Source of the DNA: an uncultured Selenomonas sp.
GTDB taxonomy: Bacteria > Bacillota > Negativicutes > Selenomonadales > Selenomonadaceae
DNA length: 18,062 nt
Assembly: GCA_937981305.1 (NCBI GenBank)
Contig: CALJPB010000166.1
Coordinates: 1 to 18,062 of the forward strand
Reading direction: 5' to 3'
Within the stretch, counting starts at the first letter, position 1, and every line of letters begins with the position of its first letter. Positions 1-6,351 of the stretch are shown here, in pieces. The notes beneath the pieces are model-generated. The model searched no databases. It saw nothing but the letters and a program-made list of their open reading frames with translations, and was not told the origin of the DNA. Position numbers and translations under genes: made by a program.

Positions 1-34
1 GAGGGGCGCGGTTCTATGCCATATATGCAAATGT

Positions 35-1270
35 TCACTCCTCGGAGTCGCCGACCCACTCGTCATCGAAGATGGGCGCGTCCTTGACGAAGGCGGTGAT
101 CTCCTGACGGGTCTTTTCGATCTCCTCGGGGGAGAGGATGGTGGTGAGCGGCCTGGCGAGCAGCGAACCGATGTAGGCAATGTCCTGCTCTGCCATGCCG
201 CGCGTGGTCAGGCTCGAGGTCGAAAGGCGCAGGGCGTGGAGGTACAGCCCGGAGGTCATGGTGGGCACGCTGTCGGGTTTGACGCGGATGCCCATGCGCC
301 CGATCGCCTTGACCGCCTCGCGCATATCGATGCCGGCGGCGGTGGAGGCGAGGACGAGGTGCGTGTCCGTGCCGCCGCAGAGGACGGATGCCCCGTGGTC
401 GGCGAGCGTGCGTGCGAGCACCTGCGCGTTCCGTACGACCTGCTCGGCATAGGTGCGGTAGCTCTCGCTGCCCGCCTCGCGCAGGACGACACCGAGCGCG
501 GCGAGGTGGTTCATGTGCAGTGCCTCATGCCCCGTGTTGATGACGGCGGTATCCATGCGTGCCGCGAGATCCTGCTTCGTGAGCAGGACGGCACCGTCAG
601 GACCGCGCAGCGAGTCGCGCGTGGAGAATGTGACGACATCGGCAAGCGGCACGGGCGATGGGATGAGCTTTGAGGCGACGAGCCCGACGCACTGGCTGAT
701 GTCAACCCAGAAGTAGGCATCAACGCTCTGCGCGATCTCAAAGAGGATCTGGTAGTCGATCGTGCGCGGATAGCTGACGGGGGAGAAGATGATGAGACGC
801 GGCTTTACGCGCTCCGCCTGCGCACGCACCGCACCCCAGTCGATCTGCTGCGTGCCCGGCTCGATGCCGTAGTTCTCGAATTTGTACGAGAGACCCGCGA
901 CGTGGTCCTTTTTCCTGAGGTTGAAGGAGAGGACGGTGTCGCCCGGCTCCAGGAGCGCCTGGAAGACGACGCGCGAGGCGGCGACGATGTTGCCGAGGCG
1001 GACGATGGCGTGGTCGCAGCGAAAGAGATCCATGGCGCGCTGGCGGACGATTCCGGCAAGGTGCAGCCCGCCCGTCGGGGTATCGTCCCTCCGGTCAAAG
1101 ATGCTGTTCGTCAGAATGCTGCCCTCGAGGTATTTCGCGAATGGCGACATGGCGTTCATGTTCGGCATGAGGGAGAGGGTATACCGCTGGCGTTCGCGCT
1201 CCTCCTCAAGCAGGTTGTAGATCTCGGGGTCAAATGTCTTCAGGTGGCTGACGACTTCTTCGCGTTTCAT
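35..1270 (-). CDS. SHMT-like protein lacking the PLP lysine (paralog 1)
   Basis: This 411-residue protein has the full-length fold signature of serine hydroxymethyltransferase, which normally moves a one-carbon unit between serine, glycine and tetrahydrofolate. The match includes DPEIYNLLEEERERQR (14-29), LLEPGDTVLSFN (106-117), the PLP-ring Asp in WVDISQCVGLVA (D190), PSPVPLADVV (205-213) and a retained carboxylate-type Arg (R348). The key sites have changed. The Schiff-base motif THKTLRGP reads TRDSLRGP, putting Asp219 where Lys should be. The His three residues after D190 is Gln193. The SGSQAN phosphate-binding segment and the YAEGYPGKRYYGG substrate loop are not recognisable. Start is ATG with GAGGAG 8-9 bases upstream. 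It has its own promoter and follows a similar paralog. It is probably not a normal GlyA. A pseudoenzyme, a regulator or a different PLP-independent activity are all possible. Family assignment is firm; function is unknown. Confidence 0.85.
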   Translation of the reverse strand: MKREEVVSHLKTFDPEIYNLLEEERERQRYTLSLMPNMNAMSPFAKYLEGSILTNSIFDRRDDTPTGGLHLAGIVRQRAMDLFRCDHAIVRLGNIVAASRVVFQALLEPGDTVLSFNLRKKDHVAGLSYKFENYGIEPGTQQIDWGAVRAQAERVKPRLIIFSPVSYPRTIDYQILFEIAQSVDAYFWVDISQCVGLVASKLIPSPVPLADVVTFSTRDSLRGPDGAVLLTKQDLAARMDTAVINTGHEALHMNHLAALGVVLREAGSESYRTYAEQVVRNAQVLARTLADHGASVLCGGTDTHLVLASTAAGIDMREAVKAIGRMGIRVKPDSVPTMTSGLYLHALRLSTSSLTTRGMAEQDIAYIGSLLARPLTTILSPEEIEKTRQEITAFVKDAPIFDDEWVGDSEE

Positions 1271-1291
1271 GGATCATTCTCCTCTTCCGTA

Positions 1292-1314
1292 AAATGGGAG
1301 CCGTTTCCCCATTT
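1292..1314 (-). promoter_or_regulatory. Leader hairpin of SHMT-like paralog 1
   Basis: A 7-bp inverted repeat, AAATGGG / CCCATTT, with a 9-base loop lies between the promoter and the ribosome-binding site of the first SHMT-like gene. It ends about 22 bases before the start codon, so it sits in the transcribed leader and could influence translation. No T-run follows it. It may also be fortuitous. Confidence 0.35.
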
Positions 1315-1332
1315 CGTTAATGTTGTTTTCTT

Positions 1333-1361
1333 AGTATACCATATTGTGCTGCGCAGGTCAC
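1333..1361 (-). promoter_or_regulatory. Promoter of SHMT-like paralog 1
   Basis: On the minus strand a -35 hexamer GTGACC (1356-1361) and a -10 hexamer TATACT (1333-1338) are separated by 17 bases. The -10 is preceded by TGG, giving an extended -10. A terminator lies just upstream, so this promoter would drive the first paralog independently of the second. Confidence 0.65.
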
Positions 1362-1425
1362 TCATTTGTTGACGTTTCTGAATATTTTATGTTGTAAACC
1401 ATAAAGCGATCCTGCATCACCCACA

Positions 1426-1466
1426 ATAAAAAACTCCCGCATGAACATGGCGCTTTCATACGGGAG
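1426..1466 (-). terminator. Rho-independent terminator after SHMT-like paralog 2
   Basis: Reading leftward, a 12-bp stem formed by CTCCCGTATGAA and TTCATGCGGGAG (one U-G pair, 9-base loop) is followed directly by six T. It begins about 11 bases after the stop codon of the second SHMT-like gene. The other strand has no T-run, so it works leftward only. Confidence 0.9.
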
Positions 1467-1477
1467 CCGAAGGAGCG

Positions 1478-2785
1478 TTACTTGAGCAAATTCTTGAGGA
1501 TGGACATACGCTCGCGTGCAGCATGGTCATGGACGCTGTCCGGGGGGGCGGCGACGTGTACAGAGACCTCGTTCATCCACGCTTCGGAGAAGATGGGCTT
1601 GTCCATGAGGAGCTTGGCGACTGCCATGCGCAGCCTGTCCTCCTCGCGATCCGTGCATTTTCCACTGAGCACGCACGCGAGTACATCGGCGAGGAGTGCC
1701 ATATCTGCCGCTGTCAGGCCCCGTGTGACTGCACCCATCGTCGAGAGCCGGAGTGCCGAGAGCAGGATCTCGGACCGCATGGTCGGGATCCGATCGAGCT
1801 TCACATAGATGCCGATGCGTCCGAGGCTGTGTGCCGCCTCCGTGATGTCAACGCCCGCCGCAGGAGCGGCGAGGAGGAGATGGGTCTCGGTACCGCCCGC
1901 GAGGAGGTCGATGCCGCGTTCCCGAAGAGCGGCGGCGAGCGCAGCGGCAGAGGCGAGTACCTGCTCGCCATAGGCGCGGAACTTCGGCTGTGCGGCCGCG
2001 TGCAGGGCAAAGCCGAGGGCGGCGAGATGGTTCATGTGCAGGGAGCTGTGTCCTGTATTGGCGACGGCGGCATCCATGCGTGCGGCGAGCTCCTTTTTGC
2101 AGAGCAGGATGGCGCCGTCCGGTCCGCGGAGGGCATCGTTCGTCGGGAAACTCACGACATCGGCGCACGCGACGGGCGAGGGGATGAGCCCCGCCGCGAC
2201 GAGCCCGACACACTGTCCGATGTCCACCCAGAGATAGGCGCCCACGGCACGCGCGACTTCGGTGAGCCGTTCGTAGTTCGGTATGCACGGATAGCTGACG
2301 GGGGAGAAGATGATGAGGCGCGGGCGCACGCGCGCGGCGAGCTGCATGACCTCGTCCCAGTCCACGCGCTGTGCGACGGGGTCGATGCCGAAGCTCTCAA
2401 AATGATAGTTCAGTCCCGCGCAGTGCTCCTCCTTCCTGCGGTTAAAGGAGAGGACGGTATCGCCCGGCTGCAGCAGTGCGAGAAAGGCGACGCGCGAGGC
2501 GGCGGCGATGCTCCCGAGGCGCACGATGGCGTGCTCGCTGCCGAACAGATCCTGTGCGCGCGTGCGCACCAGCTCCTCGATGGAGGATGTATGCGCCGCA
2601 GTGTACGTCTCGAGCGTGCTGTTCGCGAGTGCGCTCCCCTCGAGGAAGGCGGCGAGCGGAGACATGGCGTTGACCGTCGGGATCAGTGAGAGTGTGCAGC
2701 GCTGGCGGCGGATCTCGTCCTGCAGCAGGGTAAAGATGGCGGGATCGAGTGCCTTCAGATGTTGAAGCATTTCTTCTTTTTTCAT
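1478..2785 (-). CDS. SHMT-like protein lacking the PLP lysine (paralog 2)
   Basis: This 435-residue protein is similar to its neighbour (35-1270) from end to end and has about 25 extra residues at the C-terminus. It shares the same non-canonical active site. The SHMT motif THKTLRGP reads TNDALRGP, with Asp217 at the Schiff-base Lys position. The PLP-ring Asp is kept (D188), but the following His is Gln191. The SGSQAN segment reads SIAAAS, and the tyrosine-rich substrate loop is absent. The same substitutions in both copies, within otherwise intact reading frames, argue for a conserved altered function rather than decay. The start is the ATG at 2785, with AGGAGA 8-9 bases upstream; a longer in-frame start at 2848 lacks such a site and would run through a palindrome. 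A strong terminator follows. Substrate and function are unknown. Confidence 0.85.
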   Translation of the reverse strand: MKKEEMLQHLKALDPAIFTLLQDEIRRQRCTLSLIPTVNAMSPLAAFLEGSALANSTLETYTAAHTSSIEELVRTRAQDLFGSEHAIVRLGSIAAASRVAFLALLQPGDTVLSFNRRKEEHCAGLNYHFESFGIDPVAQRVDWDEVMQLAARVRPRLIIFSPVSYPCIPNYERLTEVARAVGAYLWVDIGQCVGLVAAGLIPSPVACADVVSFPTNDALRGPDGAILLCKKELAARMDAAVANTGHSSLHMNHLAALGFALHAAAQPKFRAYGEQVLASAAALAAALRERGIDLLAGGTETHLLLAAPAAGVDITEAAHSLGRIGIYVKLDRIPTMRSEILLSALRLSTMGAVTRGLTAADMALLADVLACVLSGKCTDREEDRLRMAVAKLLMDKPIFSEAWMNEVSVHVAAPPDSVHDHAARERMSILKNLLK

Positions 2786-2816
2786 GGTAGATCTCTCCTC
2801 ATGGATGCACAATGAA

Positions 2817-2848
2817 ATGACAGGCATATCGGATGATACACCTGTCAT
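2817..2848. promoter_or_regulatory. Nested palindrome upstream of SHMT-like paralog 2
   Basis: ATGACAGG and CCTGTCAT form a perfect 8-bp inverted repeat with 16 bases between. Inside it, TATC and GATA form a second 4-bp repeat around GGAT, separated from the outer arms by CA on both sides. The 32-bp unit lies 32 bases upstream of the start codon. A -10-like TATCAT on the minus strand falls in its centre, although no good -35 was found. It could be an operator or a leader hairpin. Confidence 0.5.
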
Positions 2849-2955
2849 TGATGAACGGTCTTACTTTTCAGTTCGTATTGTTCACGGTCGTGCACGATGC
2901 GGAGCGATGCTCCTGCCGCCGTTTATCTATCGTATATCATTGTTTCAGCGATTCG

Positions 2956-4215
2956 TTAGAACGGCCAGACAAGCGGGATGACGACCAGGCAGACGATCAG
3001 CGAGACAATGACGAGCGGAACGCCGACCTTGACATAGTCCATGAAGCGGAACTGCCCGGGGCCGAGGACGAGGGTGTTCGGCGGGGTCGCGACGGGGGTC
3101 GTGAACGCGCAGGATGCCGCGATGCCGATTGCCATGACGACAGGGTACGGCGAAACACCGATGGTCTGGGCGATGGAGATCGCAATCGGCGCGAGGAGTG
3201 CAGCCGCCGCCGTGTTCGACATGAACTGCGTGAGACCGCAGGAGAGGACGAACATTGCCGCGACAATCACCATCGGCGCAGGATGGCTGCCGATCAGCCC
3301 CACGACGAAGTCTGCGATGAGCTTGCCCGCGCCGCTGTGATCCATGGCACTGGCGAGCGGGAGCATACCCGCGAAGAGGAAGATGGTCGTCCAGTCCACG
3401 CCCTGATATGCCTGCTTCTCCGTGAGGCAGCCCGTGAGGACGCAGAGGAGACCGCCGATGATGGCGGAGGTCTGCATGGGGACATTGATCTGCTTTTCGA
3501 GCACCATGGCGATGACAACGCCGATGAGGATCGCCGCGCAGATCATCATCTTGCGCGGATCCTTTGTCTCCTCCTCCTCCTTGGCGAATGCCTCGCTGTC
3601 TACGAGTCTGCGCGGGCAGAGCTTGCGCCCGATGGTCAGCATGTAGATCACGCCGACGATCGAAAGCGGGATGCCGATCCACGCGAACTCGAAGAATCCG
3701 AACGGCGTGAGACCGCTCGCGCCGAGCGTCGCACTCATGAGGATGTTCGGCGGCGTACCGATCATCGTGATCGTACCGCCGACGTTCGCTGCGACGGCGA
3801 GTGCCATGAGCTGCGGCGAAACCGGCAGACGCGCGGCGGCGCAGATCTGGATGACGACGGGCATGAGGCAGGCGACCGTCGCCGTGTTCGAGGACACGGA
3901 CGAGAGGATGATCGTTATGAGCATCAGTGCCGCCATTAATGCACGCTCGTCATTGCCCGATTTTTTGACGACCGCGATGCCGATTTTTTGTGCGAGTCCC
4001 GTCTGGAACATTGCCGCGCCGATGATGAACATACCGGCAAAGAGGACGACGGTGGAGTTGGATAACCCCGAGAAAACCTGTGCGGGGGTGAGCACCCCCA
4101 ACAGTCCGAGCGCGATCGCTGCGCCCATCGCCGTAACGGCGAGCGGGATGATCTCAGTCGCGAAGAGGAACGCCGCGACTCCGAGAACAGCCAGTGTCAG
4201 CATTGCTGCATCCAT
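2956..4215 (-). CDS. SLC13/DASS-family sodium-coupled anion transporter
   Basis: This is an inner-membrane permease of 419 residues, predicted from many hydrophobic segments to carry divalent anions such as dicarboxylates or sulfate, probably with sodium. It has the two-fold repeat typical of the family. SNT at 109-111 is followed by GGTITMIGTPPN (146-157). SNT at 333-335 is followed by ATPPNTLVLGPG (376-387). In this family the SNT loops bind sodium and substrate. A polar, charged stretch (about 205-222) separates the halves. The start is the ATG preceded by AGGAGA; a second in-frame ATG four codons later is less well placed. It lies downstream of a terminator and has a long structured leader, so it is probably transcribed alone or with the SHMT-like gene 170 bases further on. 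The substrate cannot be told from sequence alone. Confidence 0.88.
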   Translation of the reverse strand: MDAAMLTLAVLGVAAFLFATEIIPLAVTAMGAAIALGLLGVLTPAQVFSGLSNSTVVLFAGMFIIGAAMFQTGLAQKIGIAVVKKSGNDERALMAALMLITIILSSVSSNTATVACLMPVVIQICAAARLPVSPQLMALAVAANVGGTITMIGTPPNILMSATLGASGLTPFGFFEFAWIGIPLSIVGVIYMLTIGRKLCPRRLVDSEAFAKEEEETKDPRKMMICAAILIGVVIAMVLEKQINVPMQTSAIIGGLLCVLTGCLTEKQAYQGVDWTTIFLFAGMLPLASAMDHSGAGKLIADFVVGLIGSHPAPMVIVAAMFVLSCGLTQFMSNTAAAALLAPIAISIAQTIGVSPYPVVMAIGIAASCAFTTPVATPPNTLVLGPGQFRFMDYVKVGVPLVIVSLIVCLVVIPLVWPF

Positions 4216-4446
4216 GAATACATCTCCTATTCATACAGTTCGTTTGAAATCGCTGCGGGTATCAGCGATTCTGCTAGTCTCCTTGAACTCATCGGAGACT
4301 TTCTTTCGACGAATTCTTATAATTCTCTTTCCCCTTTGTATTTTCCTTCTGAAAATTAGGTAAAAAGTCATGAAACTTTCGCATTAAAACCATAAACACC
4401 GGTTATTTTACATGAATCTGTATATATTGTAGGGGTTATTTTCATC
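4216..4446 (-). promoter_or_regulatory. Structured leader/promoter region of the SLC13 gene
   Basis: This 231-base AT-rich stretch holds three successive inverted repeats: AATCGCTG/CAGCGATT (4248-4270), AGTCTCC/GGAGACT (4276-4300) and GAATT/AATTC (4311-4325). The ribosome-binding site follows them. Upstream, only a weak promoter match was found (TTTACC, 18 bases, TACAAA on the minus strand). The series of hairpins suggests a regulated transcript leader, but it matches no riboswitch class I know. Confidence 0.35.
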
Positions 4447-4487
4447 AAAAAACCCCCAACGCTGGAAGGCTGTCGTCCGGCGTTGGG
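4447..4487 (-). terminator. Terminator of the DUF1653 gene
   Basis: Reading leftward, CCCAACGC and GCGTTGGG form an 8-bp stem, extended by an inner 3-bp GGA/TCC pairing, followed by GG and six T. It starts about 20 bases after the DUF1653 stop codon and separates that gene from the SLC13 gene. Confidence 0.9.
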
Positions 4488-4506
4488 AGACGTTTGCGGC
4501 GCGGCG

Positions 4507-4743
4507 TTATGGATGAAGTTTCTCAAACCGATATTTCTGCGGCGCGTCGGGATATTTCATACGGTCAACCTCGCTCAGGAACATCGCAAGAGGGCGGGCA
4601 TAGATGCCGTACGTCCCGTAGAGTGCCTGATAGATGACGAGCCGCTCGCCCGTCTCCGTGTGCTCTGCTACGGTCTCGATGCGGTAGAGATTGCCCTTGA
4701 AGTGCCGCCAGATCTCGCCGTGTTGTGGTGTTTCGCGCGTCAT
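4507..4743 (-). CDS. DUF1653 domain protein
   Basis: This is a single-domain protein of 78 residues. The hallmark segments are [20 protein letters not shown], then [22 protein letters not shown], matching the conserved DUF1653 pattern (HFKG, ETGE, VYQALYG, RPL.MF). The family is widespread, small and of unknown function. The start ATG has AGGAG 6 bases upstream. It is monocistronic, with a fully consensus promoter about 46 bases upstream of the start and a strong terminator after it. Such a promoter suggests high expression unless a repressor acts on it. Confidence 0.85.
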   Translation of the reverse strand: MTRETPQHGEIWRHFKGNLYRIETVAEHTETGERLVIYQALYGTYGIYARPLAMFLSEVDRMKYPDAPQKYRFEKLHP

Positions 4744-4788
4744 AGTGTCTCCTTTGATGATCTTTCATTATATGTGTTTGGCTCTATG

Positions 4789-4817
4789 ATTATAGGAAGT
4801 TATCGCGCCTCTGTCAA
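4789..4817 (-). promoter_or_regulatory. Fully consensus sigma-A promoter of the DUF1653 gene
   Basis: On the minus strand TTGACA (4812-4817) and TATAAT (4789-4794) are separated by exactly 17 bases, so both hexamers match consensus at every position. Transcription would start near 4782, giving a leader of about 40 bases. Confidence 0.9.
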
Positions 4818-4904
4818 AAGTCCTTTTCCGTATGGTTTGCCGGTGGAAACGCGGAAAAAGTCTTTCATTATCGGCAGAATTCGTGTAAAATTGGGAAAAG
4901 AAGG

Positions 4905-5010
4905 ATGATGGAGCAGACGTTTAGGGAAGCACCGCGCTTGAACGAAAGAAGTATGCCGGGGGCAGAACGCATACTTTACTCACTTGCTTCACTAGGGTTC
5001 GCTTAGGTGC
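4905..5010 (+). repeat. Structured intergenic element, possible dispersed repeat or leader RNA
   Basis: The 330-base gap before the hydroxyacid dehydrogenase contains nested complementary segments: GCACC (4929-4933) with GGTGC (5006-5010), GAAC (4940-4943) with GTTC (4997-5000), and an 8-bp AAGTATGC/GCATACTT hairpin (4949-4976). A 33-codon open frame (4905-5006) spans it but has a poorly spaced ribosome-binding site. Either a structured leader RNA or one copy of an intergenic repeat would fit. No clear promoter was seen. No known riboswitch class is matched. Confidence 0.35.
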
Positions 5011-5073
5011 AATGCAAGGCATCCTCATCATATCTGAAAATAATCATAGGAACCGCCGACAGGAGGAAATACG

Positions 5074-6036
5074 ATGAAAATAGTGGTACTTGACGGCTAT
5101 GCCGAAAATCCGGGGGACATCAGCTGGTCGCCCCTTGAGACGCTCGGAGAGCTGACGATCTATGACCGCACCGCGCTCACGGAGTCGCTGCTGACAGCCG
5201 AGCGCATCGGCGACGCGGAGATCGCCGTCACGAACAAGACGCCGATCACGCGTGCCGTGATCGATGCCTGCCCGAACCTCCGTGCCATCGCCGTACTCGC
5301 GACGGGCTACAATGTCGTGGACACCGCATATGCGCGGACGAAGGACATCCCCGTTATGAACGTACCTGTCTATGGGACGGACAATGTCGCGCAGTATGCA
5401 ATCGCCCTGCTCCTTGAGGCGTGCTCGCAGGTGGGGCATCATGACCGCTCCGTACACGCGGGCGAATGGACGCGGAGCATTGACTTTTGCTACTGGCAGA
5501 AACCCCTCATCGAGGTGAGCGGCAAGACGGCGGGCATCATCGGATTCGGGCGCATCGGTCAGGCGGTCGCACGCATCCTCTCCGCGATGAACGTCCATGT
5601 CCTCGCCTACAGCCGCTCCGAACGCGCGGAGGGACGGGCGCTCGCGGACTATGTGCCGCTTGACACATTGTTTCAGAAATCGGACTTTATCTTCCTGCAC
5701 TGTCCACTCACACCCGAGACCGATGGCATCATCAACGCCGCGAACATCGCAAAGATGAAGGACGGTGTCATCATCATCAACAACGGGCGCGGACAGCTCA
5801 TCGTGGAGGAGGATCTGGCGGCGGCACTCACGCGCGGCAAGGTCGCCTATGCGGCAGTTGACGTTGCATCGATCGAGCCGATTGCGGCAGAGAACCCACT
5901 CCTGCACGCACCGAACTGCATCATCACGCCGCATATCTCGTGGGCAACGAAGGAGGCGCGCGAGCGCATCATGCAGATGACGGCGGACAACGTACGTGCG
6001 TTTATGAAAGGCAAGCCGACGAATGTTGTGAACTGA
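5074..6036 (+). CDS. D-2-hydroxyacid dehydrogenase, hydroxypyruvate/glyoxylate reductase type
   Basis: A 320-residue cytosolic oxidoreductase that should reduce a 2-keto acid to the D-2-hydroxy acid. The Rossmann NAD(P) motif GFGRIG is at 157-162. The catalytic triad of the family is present: Arg239 in NNGRG, Glu268 in DVASIEP, and His287 in TPHISW. The segment after the second beta strand reads AYSRSER rather than having the acidic residue typical of NAD enzymes, which suggests NADPH use (inference). The start ATG follows a strong AGGAGG. The next metabolic gene is a glycerate 2-kinase, so hydroxypyruvate is the most likely substrate, giving D-glycerate. Other family members (D-lactate, glyoxylate, phosphoglycerate) cannot be fully excluded, but the length is too short for SerA with its ACT domain. 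Confidence 0.85.
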   Translation: MKIVVLDGYAENPGDISWSPLETLGELTIYDRTALTESLLTAERIGDAEIAVTNKTPITRAVIDACPNLRAIAVLATGYNVVDTAYARTKDIPVMNVPVYGTDNVAQYAIALLLEACSQVGHHDRSVHAGEWTRSIDFCYWQKPLIEVSGKTAGIIGFGRIGQAVARILSAMNVHVLAYSRSERAEGRALADYVPLDTLFQKSDFIFLHCPLTPETDGIINAANIAKMKDGVIIINNGRGQLIVEEDLAAALTRGKVAYAAVDVASIEPIAAENPLLHAPNCIITPHISWATKEARERIMQMTADNVRAFMKGKPTNVVN

Positions 6037-6049
6037 GGGGACATTCGGT

Positions 6050-6083
6050 AAAAAAAGCCCGTGGATGGAATATCTCCACGGGC
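6050..6083. terminator. Terminator hairpin between the dehydrogenase gene and the peptide cassette
   Basis: GCCCGTGGA and TCCACGGGC form a perfect 9-bp stem around a 9-base loop. Leftward it is followed by seven T, a strong terminator that would stop read-through from the antisense promoter at 6352-6380. Rightward it is followed by a looser T-rich stretch (TTTGTTTGTGTTT), enough for partial termination after the dehydrogenase gene. Confidence 0.8.
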
Positions 6084-6093
6084 GAAGATTTGT

Positions 6094-6122
6094 TTGTGTT
6101 TATTCGCTGAGCATAGTATACT
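6094..6122 (+). promoter_or_regulatory. Promoter of peptide toxin gene, copy 1
   Basis: TTGTGT (6094-6099) and TATACT (6117-6122) are separated by 17 bases. Transcription would begin near 6129, exactly where the first fold-back arm (GAAACGTCC) begins, leaving a leader of about 63 bases before the peptide start. Confidence 0.6.
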
Positions 6123-6168
6123 GTGATTGAAACGTCCTGGGCAGGAGCAATCCTGCGGCGGTATCTTT

Positions 6169-6191
6169 CCCCCGAAAGGGGGTGAGTGAGC
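6169..6191 (+). promoter_or_regulatory. Hairpin sequestering the toxin Shine-Dalgarno, copy 1
   Basis: CCCCC-GAAA-GGGGG forms a 5-bp GC stem capped by a GNRA tetraloop. The GGGGG strand is the core of the ribosome-binding site GGGGGTGAG, 9 bases before the peptide ATG. Translation would be blocked unless the hairpin opens. The same element is conserved in copy 2. Confidence 0.75.
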
Positions 6192-6263
6192 ATGACAGAA
6201 GTTGACGCGATCCTGTTTTTGGTCGTCGCCACAGGCTACATTCTCGCGATAGCAAAAAAGTAA
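6192..6263 (+). CDS. Small hydrophobic peptide, probable type I toxin (copy 1)
   Basis: This 23-residue peptide has a short charged N-terminus, a hydrophobic core AILFLVVATGYILAI that would span the membrane once, and a Lys-Lys C-terminus. Its start ATG lies 9 bases after a GGGGGTGAG ribosome-binding site held in a CCCCC-GAAA-GGGGG hairpin. Its stop codon overlaps a bidirectional terminator, and an antisense RNA is transcribed against its 3' end. This layout resembles the Fst/par, TxpA and Hok classes of type I toxins, which disturb the membrane when translated. The peptide itself matches none that I recognise. A paralog with an identical core is encoded at 17953-18027. The coding call is strong because codon changes between the copies preserve the core. 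Toxicity is inferred. Confidence 0.75.
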   Translation: MTEVDAILFLVVATGYILAIAKK

Positions 6264-6345
6264 CCGCCCACTCTGCCAAGTGAGCGGTTATTTGAAAAAT
6301 AACTGAGCAAGTTTGGAAAGATGCCGTCATAGGACGTTTCTTTCT
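6254..6345 (-). ncRNA. Predicted antisense antitoxin RNA, copy 1
   Basis: A strong minus-strand promoter (6352-6380) would start a transcript near 6345 that runs back across the 3' end of the peptide mRNA. It would end at the hairpin 6262-6289, which in this direction is followed by AC and six T. The product would be about 90 bases and fully complementary to the 3' part of the toxin mRNA, including the fold-back arms. Its ends are predicted from signals only. Confidence 0.65.
6262..6289. terminator. Shared bidirectional terminator, copy 1
   Basis: AACCGC and GCGGTT plus an inner CACT/AGTG pairing form the stem. It overlaps the peptide stop codon. Leftward it is followed by AC and six T; rightward by ATTTG. 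A competing hairpin GTTATTT/AAATAAC (6287-6303) shares its last bases, so the two are mutually exclusive, which could allow rightward read-through into the 3' fold-back arm. Confidence 0.75.
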
Positions 6346-6351
6346 ACACCT

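Larger units (their letters stand above)
6129..6340 (+). repeat. Fold-back arms enclosing peptide cassette copy 1
   Basis: GAAACGTCC (6129-6137) is perfectly complementary to GGACGTTTC (6332-6340). GGCGGTATCTTTCC (6157-6170) pairs with GGAAAGATGCCGTC (6315-6328) over all 14 positions if two G-U pairs are allowed. Between the left arms is a GCAGGA-GCAA-TCCTGC hairpin. A transcript across the unit could close its 5' end on its 3' end. The equivalent 14-base arm in copy 2 is perfectly paired, with one compensated position. Confidence 0.75.

Noticed and set aside
1523..2689. Long open frame on the plus strand opposite SHMT-like paralog 2
   Set aside because: It is antisense to a well-supported gene, low in hydrophobic structure, matches no family and arises from high-GC codon use.
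35..2785. Plain annotation of both genes as glyA
   Set aside because: The Schiff-base lysine and several other essential residues are absent in both, so GlyA activity should not be assumed.
2833..3939. Long plus-strand open frame opposite the SLC13 transporter
   Set aside because: Its product is almost entirely Asp, Glu, Arg and His, the typical mirror image of a membrane protein gene.
4905..5073. A known riboswitch (glycine, cobalamin, SAM, ZTP or c-di-GMP class) before the dehydrogenase
   Set aside because: None of the conserved core sequences of these classes could be found despite the local pairing.
6129..6340. Arms of the peptide cassette as terminal inverted repeats of a transposon
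   Set aside because: There is no transposase or visible target-site duplication, and the arms differ between copies in a way that preserves RNA pairing. A MITE-like origin is still possible.
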